A stretch of DNA of 7,734 bases from Gammaproteobacteria bacterium. Its GTDB lineage: Bacteria > Pseudomonadota > Gammaproteobacteria > SG8-11. Positions 4,426-7,734 of this stretch are shown here, in pieces. The notes below the pieces were generated by a model, which did not search any database, was not told where the DNA came from, and worked only from the letters and a program-made list of their open reading frames with translations. Where the stretch lies: NCBI GenBank assembly GCA_016200445.1, contig JACQEQ010000092.1, positions 1 to 7,734 of the forward strand, read 5' to 3'. A program made the position numbers and the translations under genes. The number at the start of each line of letters is the position of its first letter. Position 1 is the stretch's first letter.

Positions 4426-6027
4426 ATGAAGATGCGTAGCGTTGGTTGGGCAGTAAGTTCTATTTTAGTTTTGGGTCTGGGCGGCTGTGCAAGTAGCGGC
4501 AGTGATTCGTCAGACTCAACTCCAGATGTCAAGCAAGGTAAACAAGCTGTAGCAGAGCTGCGCAATTGGACTACGCAGGCGATGGCATTGCCACAATCGC
4601 AACCAGATTTTAGTCAGCAACTACAAATCGCAGACACAACCGGGCAAGCGGCCGAGTCCGGCAGCGAATCGTTGCTGTTCGCATTGGCGGCGTTGGCGGA
4701 CGCGTATGCGAATGGCTCCTCCAGCAGCTATGATCTTGCGGCTTATCTACCGGCGAATTTTACCGGCAGCGCCTCTGGAACGATCAAACAAACCAATAAT
4801 CGGCTGTCGATTACCAACGGAACGATCAATGGCGATACTGTGAACGTCGCTGTCGTATTTCCGAATCCTGGCGACCCGGTATTCAAGCTCGACATATTAT
4901 CGGCAGACGTGACCAACGCCCATGCCTTTACCCGCGTGGATAAAGGACGAGCGACTGTCAAATATGCAAGCACCGCGACAAACACCCGGCCCGATTCGCT
5001 AACATCCGAGCTACAAGTCACCGTCGGGGAGAACGATACCGGCCTGCATAATCAATTTACCGGGCAGCTGATTTTCGATGCGCAGCATTTCGAGAACATT
5101 CATACCGGCCAGAGCGGCACCAACATTAGCCACGTGCTACTGGGCGGCGCATTCAAAAATGACCTGCACAGCTTTGACGCCGCGTTTGATGTTCACATGC
5201 GCAATGCCGGCACCTTTGTAGGCGCCACACCGTTACAACTTGGCTATCAACACCCGGATCTGGCGACCTATAGTTTTTCTGCCGATGGTCTTTCAGCCAC
5301 CATCGAAATCGCCAGTGAAAAAGTTGTCTACATCTACGATGCAACTGCCCAGCGGATCGATGCCAGGTATGAGTGGGGCGATTCTTCCTACCAATACACG
5401 CGTTATGGTGCGTATAGCTCGTTAATTGACTTTTTATCTACCGCGTCGTTGTACGAACTTAATTACACCTTTGTCCCAGGCGAAGGTGCCTACATTTTAA
5501 ATATGCCGAGCACCTGGGCCAACAAAGGCGGTAAATTGGATGGCACGCTCCTGTCCGCCTCGTATGGCGGAGAAAATATCAACAATTGGCGCGACATTGA
5601 TGGCACCTTGCAGCTTGGCGCTAAACTTGACGGCCTACCCGGAGCGAATTTTGTATTGGCGATTGATCGTACGGCCTATAACACGCTGAATGCGTCCGTC
5701 ATCGTCGCCTATAACAATGTTGAAATTAAATTCGAGGGCGACGGCAACATCACCAATCTTGATACCTACGGATATTTTTACGACGTTGGTAGTAATTATT
5801 ACGCGGTTCCCCAACCGGGAGTTGCGCCCACGAGTGCAAAGCTCACGGTAACGACCAAACAGCCGGGAGCAACTGCGGTAATTGTGATCACGCTGGATTC
5901 CAACAAGCAACTGACCGGAACCGTAATGGTCAATGGCAAAGTGATCGGTACGATCAAACCCGATCCTAAGACTGGCGCGGTGCTTGTCACCTATGTTGAT
6001 GGTTCGTTTGAAACCGTAGTGTTCTAA
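4426..6027 (+). CDS. Uncharacterised 533-aa beta-rich lipoprotein with an internal repeat
   Basis: Predicted lipoprotein of unknown function. The signal has K2 and R4, a hydrophobic core and lipobox L18-G19-G20-C21, then a Ser/Asp/Gly-rich linker (22-34). AAGGG seven bases before the ATG supports the start. Residues 37-105 look helical and include ESLLFALAALADAYANGSSS. From about 110 on, short alternating hydrophobic stretches rich in Gly, Asn, Thr and Asp indicate beta structure. Two segments appear to be copies: about 211-260 (GQL...ENI...LGGAF...FDAAFDV) and about 371-420 (GTL...ENI...LGAKL...FVLAIDR). The C-terminus (470-533) looks like a separate small beta domain rich in Val and Thr. 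Asp is absent at +2, so outer-membrane location is likely. It stands in front of a probable beta-barrel protein on the same strand, with a hairpin terminator between them, so they may be partners in an envelope complex. No family recognised. Confidence 0.9.
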   Translation: MKMRSVGWAVSSILVLGLGGCASSGSDSSDSTPDVKQGKQAVAELRNWTTQAMALPQSQPDFSQQLQIADTTGQAAESGSESLLFALAALADAYANGSSSSYDLAAYLPANFTGSASGTIKQTNNRLSITNGTINGDTVNVAVVFPNPGDPVFKLDILSADVTNAHAFTRVDKGRATVKYASTATNTRPDSLTSELQVTVGENDTGLHNQFTGQLIFDAQHFENIHTGQSGTNISHVLLGGAFKNDLHSFDAAFDVHMRNAGTFVGATPLQLGYQHPDLATYSFSADGLSATIEIASEKVVYIYDATAQRIDARYEWGDSSYQYTRYGAYSSLIDFLSTASLYELNYTFVPGEGAYILNMPSTWANKGGKLDGTLLSASYGGENINNWRDIDGTLQLGAKLDGLPGANFVLAIDRTAYNTLNASVIVAYNNVEIKFEGDGNITNLDTYGYFYDVGSNYYAVPQPGVAPTSAKLTVTTKQPGATAVIVITLDSNKQLTGTVMVNGKVIGTIKPDPKTGAVLVTYVDGSFETVVF

Positions 6028-6054
6028 ACCGCTATTTCATAGCGTATTCGTGGC

Positions 6055-6084
6055 AAACAAGGCAGCCTTCGGGCTGCTTTGTTT
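6055..6084 (+). terminator. UUCG-loop intrinsic terminator, symmetrical
   Basis: AAACAAGGCAGCC (6055-6067) pairs with GGCTGCTTTGTTT (6072-6084) over 13 bp with one G-U pair, around a TTCG tetraloop. The GC core GCAGCC/GGCTGC is followed by TTTGTTT, and the mirror A-rich arm makes it work in either direction. It lies 27 bases past the lipoprotein stop and only 24 bases before the next ATG. A smaller hairpin, CGCTAT-ttc-ATAGCG (6030-6044), precedes it. Confidence 0.82.
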
Positions 6085-6108
6085 GATGCGTATGCCCCGA
6101 CTAAATTC

Positions 6109-7197
6109 ATGACGTCAAACCTATTCACCGTCAGCCTCGGGCTGGCTGTCTGCGGCACGTGCTCGGCCCAGGAGGGCGTGATCTATGCGCGCCTCAATGG
6201 CTTTGCGTATTCCGATCCGCTCGCCTATGGCGAATTCACCAAAGACTGGCATGGCCGTTTGTATGCGGGCGACGAAGCACTGCAACACCTGCGCGCGCAA
6301 TTGGGCGTGGACTTTGGTGAGTGGGGTGTGGAGCTAGTTTCGCGCGACGATGGCGACGCACGTTTTAGTCCCGACACGGCAGCGTTTTATTTCCTGCTAC
6401 AGAACAAGCAGGCCCTCGAATCGCAGCGTCGCTACGTCATCGATTTACGCATTAACCATGTAACGACACATGGTGCGCGCGCTTATCACCGCTACGCGCT
6501 ATCCCCGTATGTTCAGATTGATGCGGGCGCAAGTGTATTTAGTGCCGATAAGTTGATATCCGGCACGTTGAAGGGTGCGCTAACCGCAGTGTCGGCAAAT
6601 GACTACGATGCCGAACATGTTGCTGTCGACTATTACTATTCGCGCGATACATTATTTGATCGCGATGTCGTAGCACCGACCGGTTGGGGTTATGCATTCG
6701 ACGTTGCGCTGACTGCACGGACAGAACGCGATTGGCAGCTACGGCTGGAACTGCAAAACGTGCTTGGCCGTGTGAACTGGAATAATGCTCCGTTCACTAA
6801 AGCGACCATCAACACTGACAATATTTCGCATGACCAAAATGGCAATGTGATCGTAAAGCCCCTGTTGAGCGGCCAGTTCGGCTATCGTGATTTTCAACAA
6901 CACTTGCCGCTGCTGGGGAGCATGCAAACGAGCTATCGTGTGACGGATGTGATCGACGGGCTGGGTGAAGTGAATGCCACTCCGGTAAAAAGCTTTTGGA
7001 GTTACGGTATGGCCTATCACATTGACTTTTTAGCCGCCACACTGAAGACGCTTTACACCGTGGAGACGGGACAGATCACCCTGGGGATTAACAGCACCTG
7101 GGGATATCTGTCTATAGGTGCAGATCGCGTTGAATTGCACAACGCACGCGCATTGAGCATCGCCACGGGAATTGCGATGAATTTCATCCGCTGGTAA
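6109..7197 (+). CDS. Secreted protein, probable outer-membrane beta-barrel, family unknown
   Basis: Predicted 362-aa exported protein. From the ATG at 6109 the N-terminus is a hydrophobic signal peptide with likely signal-peptidase I cleavage after CSA, before Gln-21. The Cys residues at 15 and 18 do not make a proper lipobox, and the n-region lacks Lys or Arg, which is unusual. A TTG 30 bases upstream opens the same frame but lies inside the terminator stem. The mature chain is full of short alternating, aromatic-rich strands (for example AVDYYYSR, WSYGMAYHIDF, TWGYLSIGADRV) and ends ATGIAMNFIRW, with the terminal aromatic residue usual for outer-membrane barrels. No Shine-Dalgarno sequence is visible. 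Function unknown; its place behind the large lipoprotein suggests an envelope role together with it. Confidence in the gene is high, in the barrel assignment moderate. Confidence 0.85.
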   Translation: MTSNLFTVSLGLAVCGTCSAQEGVIYARLNGFAYSDPLAYGEFTKDWHGRLYAGDEALQHLRAQLGVDFGEWGVELVSRDDGDARFSPDTAAFYFLLQNKQALESQRRYVIDLRINHVTTHGARAYHRYALSPYVQIDAGASVFSADKLISGTLKGALTAVSANDYDAEHVAVDYYYSRDTLFDRDVVAPTGWGYAFDVALTARTERDWQLRLELQNVLGRVNWNNAPFTKATINTDNISHDQNGNVIVKPLLSGQFGYRDFQQHLPLLGSMQTSYRVTDVIDGLGEVNATPVKSFWSYGMAYHIDFLAATLKTLYTVETGQITLGINSTWGYLSIGADRVELHNARALSIATGIAMNFIRW

Positions 7198-7207
7198 TTC
7201 CATGTTT

Positions 7208-7231
7208 ACCCCTCTCCCGCAGGAGAGGGGT
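7208..7231. terminator. Hairpin between convergent genes, probable bidirectional terminator
   Basis: ACCCCTCTCC (7208-7217) and GGAGAGGGGT (7222-7231) form a perfect 10-bp stem around CGCA. It lies between the barrel-protein stop (7197) and the pfp stop (7250), which converge. T-runs are poor on both sides (a T-rich stretch follows at 7231-7254 on the plus strand). CCCTCTCC/GGAGAGGG palindromes also occur as dispersed intergenic repeats in some proteobacteria. Confidence 0.6.
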
Positions 7232-7249
7232 TCATGTTGTCGGTTGTAT

Positions 7250-7734
7250 TTACTTGCTCATCACAAATTCACCCAGCTTCTTCGCCACGGCGACGTTCTT
7301 CAAGCGCACATACTGCGGCAGGCCGTCTTTGTAAGGCGGATAATCTTCGCCCTTAATCAGCGGGGCGAGATAGTCACGGCATTTCTGTGTGATGCCGAAA
7401 CCGTCGTCGCTGATGTAATCGCGTGGCATCATTTTCTCAACATTGGCGACTTTGGCCAGCGGTGCCATTTCGATTTTCCACTTGTACGGCTTGTTAGACA
7501 CACGCGTGATGGCGGGCATCACGGCGTTGTGGCCTTTGAGTGCGAACTCCACGGCGGCTTTACCGGTGGCGTAGGCTTGCTCGACATCGGACTTGGACGC
7601 GACGTGGCGCGCGGCGCGTTGCAGATAGTCGGCCACCGCCCAATGGTATTTCAAATTTAAATCTTCTTTGATCATCGACGCGATCACTGGCGCGGCACCG
7701 CCAAGTTGGGCATGACCGAACGCATCGCGCAGGC
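7250..7734 (-). CDS. pfp: Pyrophosphate-dependent 6-phosphofructokinase, C-terminal part (cut by window edge)
   Basis: The C-terminal 160 residues of a PPi-dependent phosphofructokinase, the cytoplasmic enzyme that interconverts fructose 6-phosphate and fructose 1,6-bisphosphate using pyrophosphate/phosphate in place of ATP. The frame is open to the end of the window, so the N-terminal part with the catalytic region lies beyond 7734. A GTG at 7687 in this frame is internal: the residues before it (LRDAFGHAQLGGAAPVIASM) continue the family pattern. Typical blocks are KYHWAVADYLQRAARH, ATGKAAVEFALKGHNAVMP, KVANVEKMMPRDYI, DGFGITQKCRDYLAPLI and GEDYPPYKDGLPQYV, then RLKNVAVAKKL near the end. These fit the roughly 400-420-aa proteobacterial PFP type, judged from memory. 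The gene converges on the barrel-protein gene, with a shared hairpin between them. Confidence 0.88.
   Translation of the reverse strand, partial: LRDAFGHAQLGGAAPVIASMIKEDLNLKYHWAVADYLQRAARHVASKSDVEQAYATGKAAVEFALKGHNAVMPAITRVSNKPYKWKIEMAPLAKVANVEKMMPRDYISDDGFGITQKCRDYLAPLIKGEDYPPYKDGLPQYVRLKNVAVAKKLGEFVMSK

Noticed and set aside
6079..6108. TTG start extending the barrel-protein frame by ten residues
   Set aside because: The TTG lies within the terminator stem without a ribosome-binding site, and the extension would place a polar stretch before the signal peptide.
1..7734. CRISPR array, tRNA, rRNA, prophage or defence genes
   Set aside because: No regularly spaced repeats, no cloverleaf or rRNA-like segments, and no recognisable phage or defence proteins were seen on either strand.

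Overview
The window looks like chromosomal DNA of an uncultured or little-studied Gram-negative bacterium, probably a pseudomonadotal (gamma- or betaproteobacterial) lineage. The reasons are three lipobox-type lipoproteins, a probable outer-membrane beta-barrel protein, a Ca2+/H+ antiporter of the ChaA type and the C-terminal part of a PPi-dependent phosphofructokinase. This placement is inference; there is no marker gene.

Layout. Positions 1-100 hold no gene I can assign. A minus-strand block follows: an intrinsic terminator (101-134), an uncharacterised lipoprotein (167-1135), chaA (1235-2311), a 146-bp MITE-like element with inverted and direct repeats (2388-2533), and a small COG3837-like cupin (2543-3016). 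The cupin is divergent from a lipid-anchored PAP2-type phosphatase on the plus strand (3080-3874). Next is a 551-bp stretch (3875-4425) without a convincing gene. It carries a candidate promoter with a dyad, several hairpins, a short ORF behind a strong Shine-Dalgarno-like run, and an overlapping ORF that reads like a CTERM sorting tail. It leads into a 533-aa uncharacterised lipoprotein (4426-6027), a very stable UUCG hairpin terminator (6055-6084), and a secreted probable beta-barrel protein (6109-7197). A hairpin (7208-7231) separates the latter from the convergent, truncated pfp gene (7250-7734, minus strand).

How the genes may work together. Most products act in the envelope: ion exchange in the inner membrane (ChaA), lipid-anchored or periplasmic phosphatase, two orphan lipoproteins and one probable outer-membrane protein. 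The chaA/lipoprotein pair is co-directional with a 99-bp gap and the lipoprotein carries a Ca2+-loop-like motif, so a shared calcium theme is possible but unproven. The 533-aa lipoprotein and the barrel protein are also co-directional, separated by a terminator that leaves little room for a second promoter, which suggests attenuation or readthrough.

I see no CRISPR array, tRNA, rRNA, phage or defence system. The best candidates for something undescribed are the MITE-like element, the structured leader at 4014-4425, and the orphan lipoprotein/barrel pair.
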